Positions 26,346 through 34,652 of a stretch of DNA of 36,504 bases are shown here, in pieces. Under the pieces are notes generated by a model that saw nothing but the letters and a program-made list of their open reading frames with translations, searched no databases and had not been told where the DNA came from. The stretch spans positions 1-36,504 of the forward strand of contig JAFEDH010000016.1 in assembly GCA_018241695.1 (NCBI GenBank). Reading direction: 5' to 3'. The DNA comes from Pseudomonadota bacterium. Its GTDB lineage: Bacteria; Pseudomonadota; Gammaproteobacteria; Burkholderiales; Rhodocyclaceae. The translations under genes were made by a program, and so were the position numbers. Each line of letters starts with the position of its first letter. Position 1 is the first letter of the stretch.

Positions 26346-27483
26346 CCCGTATGCCCCAGATCATGCGCCGGGCGACACTGCCACGCAGCGCGGGGAGCAG
26401 GTCCAGCGCCAGCAGGCCCGCACCTCTGGCGTGGCGCAGGAGCGGAATGTCGTTGCTGAAAATGCGGACCAGGCTGTCGGTAAAGCCGATGGTGCCGGCA
26501 CGATCCCGCCGGCGCCCCGCGCCATAGCGGGCGAGCAGGCCGGGGTCGCCAGGATCGGGGGCATCCGTCAGAATCCGGGCCAGCATCCGCACGTCGCGCA
26601 GGCACAGGTTGTAGCCCTGTCCCGCGACGGGGTGCAGGGTCTGTGCCGCATTGCCCAGCCACACCTGACGATCTCCGGTCACCTGGCGTCGATAGCGCAA
26701 GCCGAGGGGAAAACGGGTGCGTGGACCGACCGCGGAAAAGCGCAACCGTGCGCCGAACTGCGCCTGCAGGCGGGAAAGGAAGGCAGCGTCGTCCAGGGTC
26801 AGCAACAGATCGGCGGTGGAGGGTGCGCAGGTGTAGACGACGGAAAGACGCTCGCCATGTGGCAGGAGGGCGAGCGGGCCGTCCGGGGTAAAACGTTCCC
26901 AGGCGCAGCCAGCATGACCGGGTTTGCCATGGACATCGCACAGCACGGCGTGCTGGCCGTAATCCCGGCCAGCGGTAGCGGCTGCGGCATCCACGGCGCC
27001 TTCGGCGAAGGCGAGAAGCGCGGCATGGTATGCCTGTCCACCGGCGGTGAATGCAATGTGATCGCTTGCCGGCGCAATGCCCTCGACCGGGCTCCTTGCG
27101 TGAAAGGGGATACCCGCCGTGGCGATCGCCTGGCCGAGTGCCTCGATCAGGCTGGCCGCGGGGGCCACATAACCCAGTGCCGGCAGGCCGTGCTCCGCCG
27201 CCGTGATACGGGTGCGCCCCAGGCCGCCACGTTGCGAAATGTGGATGGTGGTGATCGGAGTGGCGGCGACGCCGGACCAGACCCCCATCCATTCCAGTGT
27301 CTGGCGGGAGCCATGGGAGAGCGCCAGTACCCGTGAATCCTTTGCGCCGGCACCCTGCTCGCGGGCATCGAAGATCGCGGCGCCGATACCGGCGCGCTGC
27401 AGCGCGAGGGCGAGGGCCATGCCGGCCGGCCCGCCTCCCACGATGGCGACCGGAATCCGGTCCTCCGCATCCGGTGAGATCAT
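26338..27483 (-). CDS. ubiH: UbiH/UbiF/VisC-family FAD-dependent hydroxylase (ubiquinone synthesis)
   Basis: A 381-residue flavin monooxygenase likely hydroxylating the ubiquinone ring. The FAD-binding fold opens with IVGGGPAGMALALALQRAG, and the second FAD motif is present as GNAAQTLHPVAGQGYNLCLRD near residue 285, characteristic of the UbiH/COQ6 group. Which ring carbon it hydroxylates cannot be decided from sequence, so the symbol is by context and similarity. The start ATG is 4 bases after the pepP stop, the usual pepP-ubiH pairing. Confidence 0.87.
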   Translation of the reverse strand: MISPDAEDRIPVAIVGGGPAGMALALALQRAGIGAAIFDAREQGAGAKDSRVLALSHGSRQTLEWMGVWSGVAATPITTIHISQRGGLGRTRITAAEHGLPALGYVAPAASLIEALGQAIATAGIPFHARSPVEGIAPASDHIAFTAGGQAYHAALLAFAEGAVDAAAATAGRDYGQHAVLCDVHGKPGHAGCAWERFTPDGPLALLPHGERLSVVYTCAPSTADLLLTLDDAAFLSRLQAQFGARLRFSAVGPRTRFPLGLRYRRQVTGDRQVWLGNAAQTLHPVAGQGYNLCLRDVRMLARILTDAPDPGDPGLLARYGAGRRRDRAGTIGFTDSLVRIFSNDIPLLRHARGAGLLALDLLPALRGSVARRMIWGIRGS

Positions 27484-27487
27484 GATG

Positions 27488-28792
27488 TCAGGTACGGGCC
27501 CGCATGAGGGCTTCGATGTCGGCAATGGCGACCGGCACGTCGCGGGTGATGAGCTCGCAGCCGGCGGGTGTGACCAGGGCGTCATCCTCGATGCGGACAC
27601 CGATATTCCAGAAGGCGCCGGGCACGTCGTCCGCGGGGCGGACATAGCAGCCCGGTTCGACGGTGAGCATCATGCCGGCTTCGAGCGCGCGCCAGTCCTC
27701 GCCTTCCTTGTATTCGCCCGCATCGTGCACGTCGATACCCAGCCAGTGGCTGGTGCGATGCATGTAGAAGCGCTTGTAGGCTTCGGACTCGAGCACACCG
27801 TCGAGGCTGCCGCCGAGCAGTTTGAGATCGATCATGCCCTGAGCCAGCACCCGGACGGCGGCATCGTGCGGCTGCTGGAAGGTTGCGCCTGGGCGGATGG
27901 CGGCGACCGCCGCATCCTGCGCGGCGAGCACCAGATTGTAGATGTCGGCCTGGGGACCGCTGAAACGGCCATTGGCGGGGAAGCAGCGGGTGATGTCGGA
28001 AGCGTAGCCGTCCAGTTCACAGCCGGCGTCGATCAGGATCAGGTCGCCATCGGCAATTGCCTTGTCGTTGCCGACATAGTGCAGCACACAGGCATTGGCC
28101 CCGGCGGCGACGATGGAACCATAGGCGGGGGCCTGGCTGCCGTGGCGGCGGAATTCATGCAGCAGTTCGGCTTCGAGTTCGTATTCGAAACAGCCCGGGG
28201 CAACGGCACGCATTGCACGGCAGTGGGCACCGGCGGAGATGGCGGCGGCCCGCTGCATGGTGGCGATCTCGTGGCCGTCCTTGATCAGGCGCATTTCGTC
28301 GAGCACCGAACGGATATCGAGCAGGGCGGCCGGCGCGCGCCTGCCGCTGCGGCTTTGCGCCCGCACGGCATTGAGCGCGCTGCTGATGCGGGTGTCCCAG
28401 GCCGGATCATGGCCGAGGGAGTACCACAGCGCTGGCTGATCGGCCAGCAGCTCGGCCAGCTTGCCGTCGAACTCGGAGATGGAAAAGGCTTCGTTCATGC
28501 CGAATGCTTCACAGGCACCCGCGGGGCCGTAACGGAAGCCATCCCAGATTTCGCGCTCGACATCCTTGTCACGACAGAACAGCAGGCTGCGCGGCGTATC
28601 ACCGGCGATCAGCAGCAGCACGGCCTCGGGTTCGGGAAAACCGGTGAGATAGTGGAAATAGCTGTCGGCACGGTAGCCATAGTGGGTATCACGGTTACGC
28701 AGCTTTTCGGGTGCGGTGGGAATGATGGCGAGACCGGCATCCATGCGGGAAAGCAGGTTGGCGCGGCGGGCCTGGAAGGGTGTGATGTTCAT
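27488..28792 (-). CDS. pepP: Xaa-Pro aminopeptidase P
   Basis: A 434-residue cytosolic metallopeptidase releasing N-terminal residues ahead of proline. The N-terminal AMP_N domain shows DTHYGYRADSYFHYLTGFPEPEA; the pita-bread domain carries the metal ligands in DAGCELDGYASDITR, the His in HRTSHWLGIDVHD, and the Glu residues in LTVEPGCY and GVRIEDDALV. All five ligands of the di-manganese centre appear present. The start at 28792 matches E. coli PepP (441 residues). It lies between murU (10-base gap) and ubiH (4-base gap). Confidence 0.95.
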   Translation of the reverse strand: MNITPFQARRANLLSRMDAGLAIIPTAPEKLRNRDTHYGYRADSYFHYLTGFPEPEAVLLLIAGDTPRSLLFCRDKDVEREIWDGFRYGPAGACEAFGMNEAFSISEFDGKLAELLADQPALWYSLGHDPAWDTRISSALNAVRAQSRSGRRAPAALLDIRSVLDEMRLIKDGHEIATMQRAAAISAGAHCRAMRAVAPGCFEYELEAELLHEFRRHGSQAPAYGSIVAAGANACVLHYVGNDKAIADGDLILIDAGCELDGYASDITRCFPANGRFSGPQADIYNLVLAAQDAAVAAIRPGATFQQPHDAAVRVLAQGMIDLKLLGGSLDGVLESEAYKRFYMHRTSHWLGIDVHDAGEYKEGEDWRALEAGMMLTVEPGCYVRPADDVPGAFWNIGVRIEDDALVTPAGCELITRDVPVAIADIEALMRART

Positions 28793-28802
28793 GGGAGCGA
28801 GA

Positions 28803-29477
28803 TTAGGGGTTCCTGAGTTCGGCGTCGAGTGCCTGCAGCCGGGCGGGGGTGCCCACGTCTTCCCAGCGGCCGGGGTGAAATTCGCCTGCAACGCGATCTT
28901 CCGTCATGGCGGCCCGCAACAGGGGCGCCAGTCGGGCGGGTTCGCCCGGGACGATACCGGCGAACAGGGCGGGCCGATAGATGCCGATGCCGGCGAAGGT
29001 CAGACGCGGTTCGCCCGCATCATGTACACGCCCCCCTGCCAGATGGAAGTCGCCCCCGGGATGCTGGGCTGGATTGGGCACCAGTACCAGGCGGGCCGTG
29101 TCGGTGTCGGCAAGGCCCGTGAATGCACGACCGACGTCCCAATCGCAATAGATATCGCCGTTTGCGACCAGAAAGGGTGCGTCGCCCAGCAGAGGCAGGG
29201 CTTTTGCGATACCGCCCGCGGTTTCCAGTGCCCCGGGCGGCTCGGCGGAGTAGGTGATGGCAAGGCCCCAGGTGCTGCCGTTACCGAGCGCAGCAACGAT
29301 CTTCCCGCCCAGATGGGCGTGGTTGATGATCACTTCGCGGAAGCCGGCGCTGGCCAGATGTTCCAGGTGATGCACAATGAGTGGCTTGCCACCGACCGGA
29401 AGCAGGGGCTTGGGCACGGTGTCGGTGAGGGGCCGCATTCTTTCCCCTCTGCCTGCCGCGAGAATCATGGCTTTCAA
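28803..29477 (-). CDS. murU: N-acetylmuramate-1-phosphate uridylyltransferase
   Basis: A 224-residue nucleotidyltransferase making UDP-MurNAc from MurNAc-1-phosphate in the cell-wall recycling bypass known from Pseudomonas putida. The nucleotide-binding signature MILAAGRGERMRPLT...PKPLLPVGGKP is at the N-terminus and LVANGDIYCDWD provides the metal-binding Asp. TTG at 29477 gives an N-terminus MKAMILAAG and a length matching Pseudomonas MurU; ATG 29468 is the alternative. amgK lies upstream on the same strand with a 114-base spacer in which nothing was recognised. The downstream gene is pepP. Confidence 0.88.
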   Translation of the reverse strand: MKAMILAAGRGERMRPLTDTVPKPLLPVGGKPLIVHHLEHLASAGFREVIINHAHLGGKIVAALGNGSTWGLAITYSAEPPGALETAGGIAKALPLLGDAPFLVANGDIYCDWDVGRAFTGLADTDTARLVLVPNPAQHPGGDFHLAGGRVHDAGEPRLTFAGIGIYRPALFAGIVPGEPARLAPLLRAAMTEDRVAGEFHPGRWEDVGTPARLQALDAELRNP

Positions 29478-29591
29478 GGGATTATTTCCGCAGGGCCATG
29501 AGGGCTTGTGGCAGCCACCTGCTCCCAGACCTGTGCACCGGCACGGCGATGTTCGCGGTCCCGGATAGCATGGGCAGCGCGGCACGGGGTT

Positions 29592-30632
29592 TTACACCGC
29601 ACTCCCCGCTCCCGATTCCGTTCGCTTTTCCATCGTATAGCCCAGCACCGTCACCTTGTCCTCGAGCAGATCGAGGATGCGGCGCAGGGGCGTGAGTTCA
29701 TCGTAACGTTCGACCGCCTTGCGCAGATATTTCGCGACCAGCGGCATGTCCTTCAGGTAGCCATCCTTGCCGTCGCGGTGGCAGAGCCGGGCGAAGATGC
29801 CGAGCACCTTGAGATGGCGCTGCACGCCCATCCACTCGTAGTCGCGGTGGAACTCGGCGAAATCGGTGCGGACCGGAACGCCGGCCTTCTTTGCCTTTTC
29901 CCAGTAGCGGGCCAGCCAGTCGAGGGCGATTGCCTCGTCCCAGTCCACGTAGGCGTCCTTGAGCAGGGAAACCAGGTCGTAGCTGACGGGGCCGAAGACG
30001 GCATCCTGAAAATCGATGATGCCGGGATTGGCGTCGGTCAGCATGAGGTTGCGGGAGTGATAGTCGCGATGCACGAAGACTCGCGGCTCCGCCAGATTGA
30101 CCGCCAGAATGCGCCCGAAGGCTTCGCTCAGTTGCTGCTGTTGCGTGCCGTCCAGCGTGATGCCCAGGTGTCTGGCGATGTACCAGTCGGGGAACAGGTC
30201 GAGTTCCCGCTGCAGCAGGGCCCGGTCGTACCCGGGCAGCTGGTCGGGGCGGCTGGCGCTCTGGATGCGGATCAGGGCGTCGAGGGCATCCTGGTAATAG
30301 GCAGGGATGCGCTCCACGTTGTCCGGCGTCAGGGCGGCGAGATAGGTCGTGCTGCCCAGGTCGGAGAGCAGCAGGTAGCCGCGTTCGATATCGCGGGCGA
30401 GCACTTCGGGTACGTGGACACTGGCCGCATGGAACAGCGCCTGGACATGGAGCCAGGGCCTGACATCTTCATGGCCGGGCGGAGCGTCCATGATGACGAA
30501 GCTGTGGCCATCGTCGCGCCGGGCGCGGAAGTAGCGGCGGAAGCTGGCGTCGGCAGAGGCCGGTGCGAGGCTGAAAGCGAAGCCCGGCCAGAGGCTGGAC
30601 AGCCACTGCCGGATCTGGTTTTGCCGCTCCAT
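29592..30632 (-). CDS. amgK: N-acetylmuramate/N-acetylglucosamine anomeric kinase
   Basis: A 346-residue aminoglycoside-phosphotransferase-fold kinase phosphorylating MurNAc and GlcNAc at C1. The catalytic loop is VHRDYHSRNLML with D190, and the metal-binding Asp is D207 in IIDFQDAVFGPVSYDL, a segment typical of AmgK. Early blocks ADASFRRYFRA and FVIMDAPPGHED also match. Pairing with murU and divergence from lptD reproduces the Pseudomonas putida locus, which supports the assignment over a generic phosphotransferase. Confidence 0.93.
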   Translation of the reverse strand: MERQNQIRQWLSSLWPGFAFSLAPASADASFRRYFRARRDDGHSFVIMDAPPGHEDVRPWLHVQALFHAASVHVPEVLARDIERGYLLLSDLGSTTYLAALTPDNVERIPAYYQDALDALIRIQSASRPDQLPGYDRALLQRELDLFPDWYIARHLGITLDGTQQQQLSEAFGRILAVNLAEPRVFVHRDYHSRNLMLTDANPGIIDFQDAVFGPVSYDLVSLLKDAYVDWDEAIALDWLARYWEKAKKAGVPVRTDFAEFHRDYEWMGVQRHLKVLGIFARLCHRDGKDGYLKDMPLVAKYLRKAVERYDELTPLRRILDLLEDKVTVLGYTMEKRTESGAGSAV

Positions 30633-30695
30633 GGGGTCGATATACGGAATGGATTGAAACCGGGGAACCGGGCCGCTCGGGAGCGCCCGGAGCCG

Positions 30696-30721
30696 ATGTT
30701 AGAATTGCGCGATTCTAACAT
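30696..30721. promoter_or_regulatory. Palindromic bidirectional extended -10 promoter between amgK and lptD
   Basis: A perfect inverted repeat with 10-base arms (ATGTTAGAAT at 30696-30705 and ATTCTAACAT at 30712-30721) and a 6-base GC-rich spacer TGCGCG. Each arm, read 5' to 3' on its own strand, is an extended -10 element (TG, one base, TAGAAT). The two face each other, so predicted starts fall near 30712 (plus, towards lptD) and 30705 (minus, towards amgK), giving leaders of roughly 60-75 bases. The -35 match on the plus side is poor. A repressor operator is an alternative reading. Confidence 0.6.
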
Positions 30722-30773
30722 TCGTCGCCCGGTGCTCCCACGAGGGAAGTGCCCAGGGAGGCCGGCAAACCGC

Positions 30774-33344
30774 ATGTCCCATCGTTCCCGCCGCCAACTC
30801 GGATTGTGTGTGCTGCTCGCTGCCGTCGGCAGCGTTGGCAAGGCAGAATCCCTTCCTCCCCTGCGGGTCGATCCCGCCCTGCTCGGTGGTGGGGTAGCGC
30901 CCCTCAAGCCTGCTGCGGCTCCGGCCACGATGGCGACACCTCCTGTCACCGCACCTGCGTCCGGGGCGCCTGCAGTGGCGACACCGGTGACTCCGGCACC
31001 GGTACCCGTTGCGACACCCGCATCCCTGCCTGCCACCACGCCGATACCGGCTGCAACCGGCACGTCCTCCGTACCCGCTCCATCTCCGGCACCCGTTTCT
31101 GCACCTGGTGCCAGCCCGCTGCCGGTTCCTGCAAACAGTCTTGCGCCAGCAACTCCCGCTCCCGCCGCGGCAACCGAGCCTGCCGCGGCGCCCGGCGCCA
31201 AACCTCCGGTGTATGTGGTGGCCGACCAGATCCAGGGCAACTCCGATGTCGAAACCATCGCGGATGGCGCCGTGGACATGCGCCGGGGCAACGATCAGAT
31301 CCTGGCCGATCATCTCACCTACAACTCCCTCACCGACGAGATGGAGGCCAATGGCAATGTCGAGCTGCGTCGCAATGACGACCAGATGCGCGGGCCCCAC
31401 CTGAAACTCAACCTGGGGGATAACGAGGGTTCTTTCGAAACTCCGGCCTACACCCTCAAACGCATCCCCAAGGTCGAGACCGGGCAGCCCGCAGGCAAGC
31501 CGCTGGTGGGCCGGGGCGTGGCCGAGCAGCTCGATTTCGAGGGAGAAAACCAGTATCACTTTCGCAAGACCACCTACAGCACCTGCGAGGCCGGGCCACA
31601 GCAGAACGACTGGTATGCGCGGATTGCCGATCTCAAACTCGACTATGACCAGGATCTGGCGACGGGCTCCGATGCCACGGTGTACTTCAAGGGAGTGCCC
31701 GTGCTCTATACCCCGATGCTGTCGTTTGCGCTGAACAACCAGCGCAAGAGCGGCCTGCTGCCGCCGACCGTGGGTGGCACCAGCCAGAGCGGCCTCGAAG
31801 TCATCGCGCCGTACTACTGGAATATCGCGCCCAACATGGATGCGACCCTTTCCCCCCGGCTGCTGACCAAGCGTGGGGTCGAGTTCATGGGCGAGCTGCG
31901 TTACCTGGGCGCGGGCTACAGTGGCCAGCTGAATGGTGAAGTACTGCCCAACGACCGTGTTTTCCATGGTGATCGCAGCGCGTTGTCCCTGGTGCATACA
32001 CAAAGTTTCGGCAACGGATTTTTGGGCCTGATCAACGCGAGCCGGGTTTCCGACGATAGCTATTTCACGGATCTGTCCTCCCGCCTGACCAATATTTCCC
32101 AAACCTACCTGCTGCGCCAGGGACAGTTGTTCTACGGCGCATCCTGGTGGAATGCATCGCTTCTGGTTCAGCGTTATCAGGTGCTGCAGGCGCCGGGCCA
32201 GCCGCTGATCGGCCACCCCTACGAGCGGTTGCCGCAATTCACGGTCACCGCGATCCGTCCCGACCTGCCCGCCGGGCTGCTGTTCAATTTCACCGGGGAT
32301 TACGCCAAATTCAGCAATCCCGACCAGACCCTGACCCAGGGCAACCGCACCATCCTGTATCCGCAGATTTCCCTGCCAATGCAGACGGCCGCGTTTTACC
32401 TCACACCCAAGATCGGCCTGCATTCCACCCAGTACCGGCTGGATCAGCAGCCCGTGGGCACGCCTTCCAGCCTGAGCCGGAATGTGCCGATCTTCAGCGT
32501 GGATTCGGGCGTCACTTTCGAGCGCGACATGGAACTGTTCGGCCGCACCATGACGCAGACCCTGGAGCCGCGCCTGTATTACCTCAAGGTTCCTCGCCGC
32601 GACCAGAGCCTGTATCCGATTTTCGATACCGGTATTGCCGATTTCAATTTCGCGCAGATATTTTCCGAGAACATCTTCACCGGGGGTGACCGCATTGCCG
32701 ACGCGAACCAGCTCACCGCCGCAATCAGCAGCCGGATCATCGACCCGCTGACCGGGAACGAGGATTTCAAGGTGATGCTGGGGCAGCGCTATTACTTCAC
32801 CGACCAGTATGTGACTTTCCCCGGCCAGACGCCGCGTACCAGTCACCTGGCGAACTATCTTGCCGGGGTGACCGCACGCGTGAATGTCAATACCTTCCTC
32901 GACAGCGCGCTGGAATACGATCCGCAGGCCAAGCAGGTCCAGCGTTTCAATCTGACCAGCCGCTATCAGCCGGAAACGGGCAAGTTGATCAATGCGGGAT
33001 ACCGCTTCACCCGTGATCTGCTCAACCAGATCGACATCTCCGGGCAGTGGCCCCTGATGCCGGGTTGGTCGGTAGTGGGGCGCTACAACTATTCTTTCAA
33101 GGACAAGCGCGAGATCGAGACCATCGCCGGTCTTGAATACAACGCCGGTTGCTGGAGCACCCGCTTTGTCATTCAGCAGCTTGCCACGGCGATCGGACAG
33201 ACCTCCTCGGCCTTTTTCATCCAGCTCGAATTGAACGGATTCTCCCGCCTTGGGTCCAACCCCCTCGATATGCTCCGGCGCAGCGTACCCGGCTATGGAC
33301 GGACCATCCAGCCTTCTTCCAATCCCATTTTCGGCACGAACTGA
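30774..33344 (+). CDS. lptD: LPS assembly outer-membrane protein LptD
   Basis: An 856-residue outer-membrane barrel that inserts lipopolysaccharide into the outer leaflet with LptE. A signal peptide (about 1-25) is followed by a Pro/Ala/Thr-rich low-complexity linker (about 45-145), an LptA-like periplasmic jellyroll (about 148-255) and the barrel, with TTYSTCEAGPQQNDWYARI and NNQRKSGLLPPTVGG as LptD signatures. Only two cysteines remain in the mature protein, C271 and C793, where E. coli has four. The ORF is open far upstream, but that part is antisense to amgK. GGGAGG at 30756-30761 precedes the ATG by 12 bases. It heads lptD-surA-pdxA-rsmA. Confidence 0.95.
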   Translation: MSHRSRRQLGLCVLLAAVGSVGKAESLPPLRVDPALLGGGVAPLKPAAAPATMATPPVTAPASGAPAVATPVTPAPVPVATPASLPATTPIPAATGTSSVPAPSPAPVSAPGASPLPVPANSLAPATPAPAAATEPAAAPGAKPPVYVVADQIQGNSDVETIADGAVDMRRGNDQILADHLTYNSLTDEMEANGNVELRRNDDQMRGPHLKLNLGDNEGSFETPAYTLKRIPKVETGQPAGKPLVGRGVAEQLDFEGENQYHFRKTTYSTCEAGPQQNDWYARIADLKLDYDQDLATGSDATVYFKGVPVLYTPMLSFALNNQRKSGLLPPTVGGTSQSGLEVIAPYYWNIAPNMDATLSPRLLTKRGVEFMGELRYLGAGYSGQLNGEVLPNDRVFHGDRSALSLVHTQSFGNGFLGLINASRVSDDSYFTDLSSRLTNISQTYLLRQGQLFYGASWWNASLLVQRYQVLQAPGQPLIGHPYERLPQFTVTAIRPDLPAGLLFNFTGDYAKFSNPDQTLTQGNRTILYPQISLPMQTAAFYLTPKIGLHSTQYRLDQQPVGTPSSLSRNVPIFSVDSGVTFERDMELFGRTMTQTLEPRLYYLKVPRRDQSLYPIFDTGIADFNFAQIFSENIFTGGDRIADANQLTAAISSRIIDPLTGNEDFKVMLGQRYYFTDQYVTFPGQTPRTSHLANYLAGVTARVNVNTFLDSALEYDPQAKQVQRFNLTSRYQPETGKLINAGYRFTRDLLNQIDISGQWPLMPGWSVVGRYNYSFKDKREIETIAGLEYNAGCWSTRFVIQQLATAIGQTSSAFFIQLELNGFSRLGSNPLDMLRRSVPGYGRTIQPSSNPIFGTN

Positions 33345-33347
33345 TTC

Positions 33348-34652
33348 ATGAACGCAATCTCGAAAATCCTGTTTGCCTGGTTGGCGATCTTCCTGTGTGT
33401 ACCGATGCCGGCGCAGGCCCGGGGGCCGGAAGAGGTGGACCGCATTGTTGCGGTGGTGAATAACGAGGCGATCACCCTGAGCGAATTCCGGGCCAAGCTG
33501 GCTTCGGTCGAACGCCAGTTGCAGTCGCGCAATATTCCGCTGCCAGCCAGGGATGTGCTGGAACACCAGCTGCTGGAACGGATGATCGTGGATCGTATCC
33601 AGATTCAGATGGCCAAGGATGCCGGCGCCATCCCGAACGATAGCGAACTGGATGCGGCGTTGCGCCGCATCGCGGAGGGCAATCACATGGCGCTGCCCGA
33701 TTTCAAGGCGGCGCTGGAAAAGGATGGAGTCCAGTGGAGCCGGTTCCGCGAAGAAGTCCGTGACGAGATCACGCTGAACCGGGTGCGGCAGAACGAGGTC
33801 GACAGCCGCATCACCGTATCCGATACCGAAGTGAACAACTATCTGGCGGCCGTGGCCAGTGCGGGGGATGCGGCGGTTTCGGTCAGCCTGGCCCATATCC
33901 TGGTGCGCGCCCCCGAACAGGCCAGCCCGGAACAGCTCACGCGGCTCAAGGCCAAGGCCGAGCAGGCCCTGGCCCAGATCAGGCGTGGTGATGATTTCGC
34001 CAAGGTGGCGGCCAGCTTTTCCGATGCTCCCGATGCGCTGACCGGAGGCGTGATCAGTGCGCGGACCCTGGACCGGTTGCCGACCCTGTATGCCGAGGCT
34101 GCGAAGAAGCTGCAGCCGGGCGAGGTCAGCGATGTACTGCAAAGTTCTGCCGGATTTCATATTGTCAAACTGATCGAGCGCAAGGGCGGAGTGAGTGATC
34201 TTCCGGCCATCCGCCAGACACATGCCCGGCATATCCTGATCCGTGTCGATGACAAGGTGTCCGAGGCCGAGGGACGACGCAAGATTGATGCAATCAAGGA
34301 ACGTCTCGATCATGGTGCGTCCTTTGCCGAAATGGCGCGGCTTTACTCCAACGATCCGTCGGGCGCCAAAGGAGGCGACCTGGGCTGGCTTGGCCAGGGA
34401 GATACCGTTCCCGAATTCGAGCAGGCCATGGATGCGCTGCCGGTTGGCAAGGTGAGCGCGCCGGTACTGTCGCCTTTCGGCTGGCATCTGATCGAAGTGC
34501 TCGAACGCCGCACCGATGAGGGTTCGGAAGATCGCAAGCGCCTCGCGGCGCGTATCGCGGTGCGGGACCGCAAGGCGGACGAGGCGTATCAGGACTGGCT
34601 GCGCCAGATTCGCGACAAGGCTTACGTCGAGTATCGGCTGGAGGATCAGTGA
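33348..34652 (+). CDS. surA: Periplasmic chaperone / peptidyl-prolyl isomerase SurA
   Basis: A 434-residue periplasmic chaperone for outer-membrane proteins including LptD. It has a signal peptide ending PAQA (about 1-24), an N-terminal chaperone region starting VDRIVAVVNNEAITLSEF, and two parvulin domains: about 180-285 (LAHILVRAPEQ...SAGFHIVKLIERKGG) and about 292-392 (ARHILIRVDDKV...SPFGWHLIEVLERR). The second retains the more typical active-site pattern (FAEMARLYSNDPSGAKGGDLGW). It starts 3 bases after the lptD stop. Confidence 0.96.
   Translation: MNAISKILFAWLAIFLCVPMPAQARGPEEVDRIVAVVNNEAITLSEFRAKLASVERQLQSRNIPLPARDVLEHQLLERMIVDRIQIQMAKDAGAIPNDSELDAALRRIAEGNHMALPDFKAALEKDGVQWSRFREEVRDEITLNRVRQNEVDSRITVSDTEVNNYLAAVASAGDAAVSVSLAHILVRAPEQASPEQLTRLKAKAEQALAQIRRGDDFAKVAASFSDAPDALTGGVISARTLDRLPTLYAEAAKKLQPGEVSDVLQSSAGFHIVKLIERKGGVSDLPAIRQTHARHILIRVDDKVSEAEGRRKIDAIKERLDHGASFAEMARLYSNDPSGAKGGDLGWLGQGDTVPEFEQAMDALPVGKVSAPVLSPFGWHLIEVLERRTDEGSEDRKRLAARIAVRDRKADEAYQDWLRQIRDKAYVEYRLEDQ

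Noticed and set aside
29508..30773. In-frame upstream extension of lptD of about 420 codons
   Set aside because: It is antisense to amgK, while a normal signal peptide begins at 30774.
30699..34487. A minus-strand open frame of about 1260 codons antisense to lptD and surA
   Set aside because: The opposite strand encodes unmistakable LptD and SurA; the antisense product shows no domain and its composition is that of a reverse-complement shadow.
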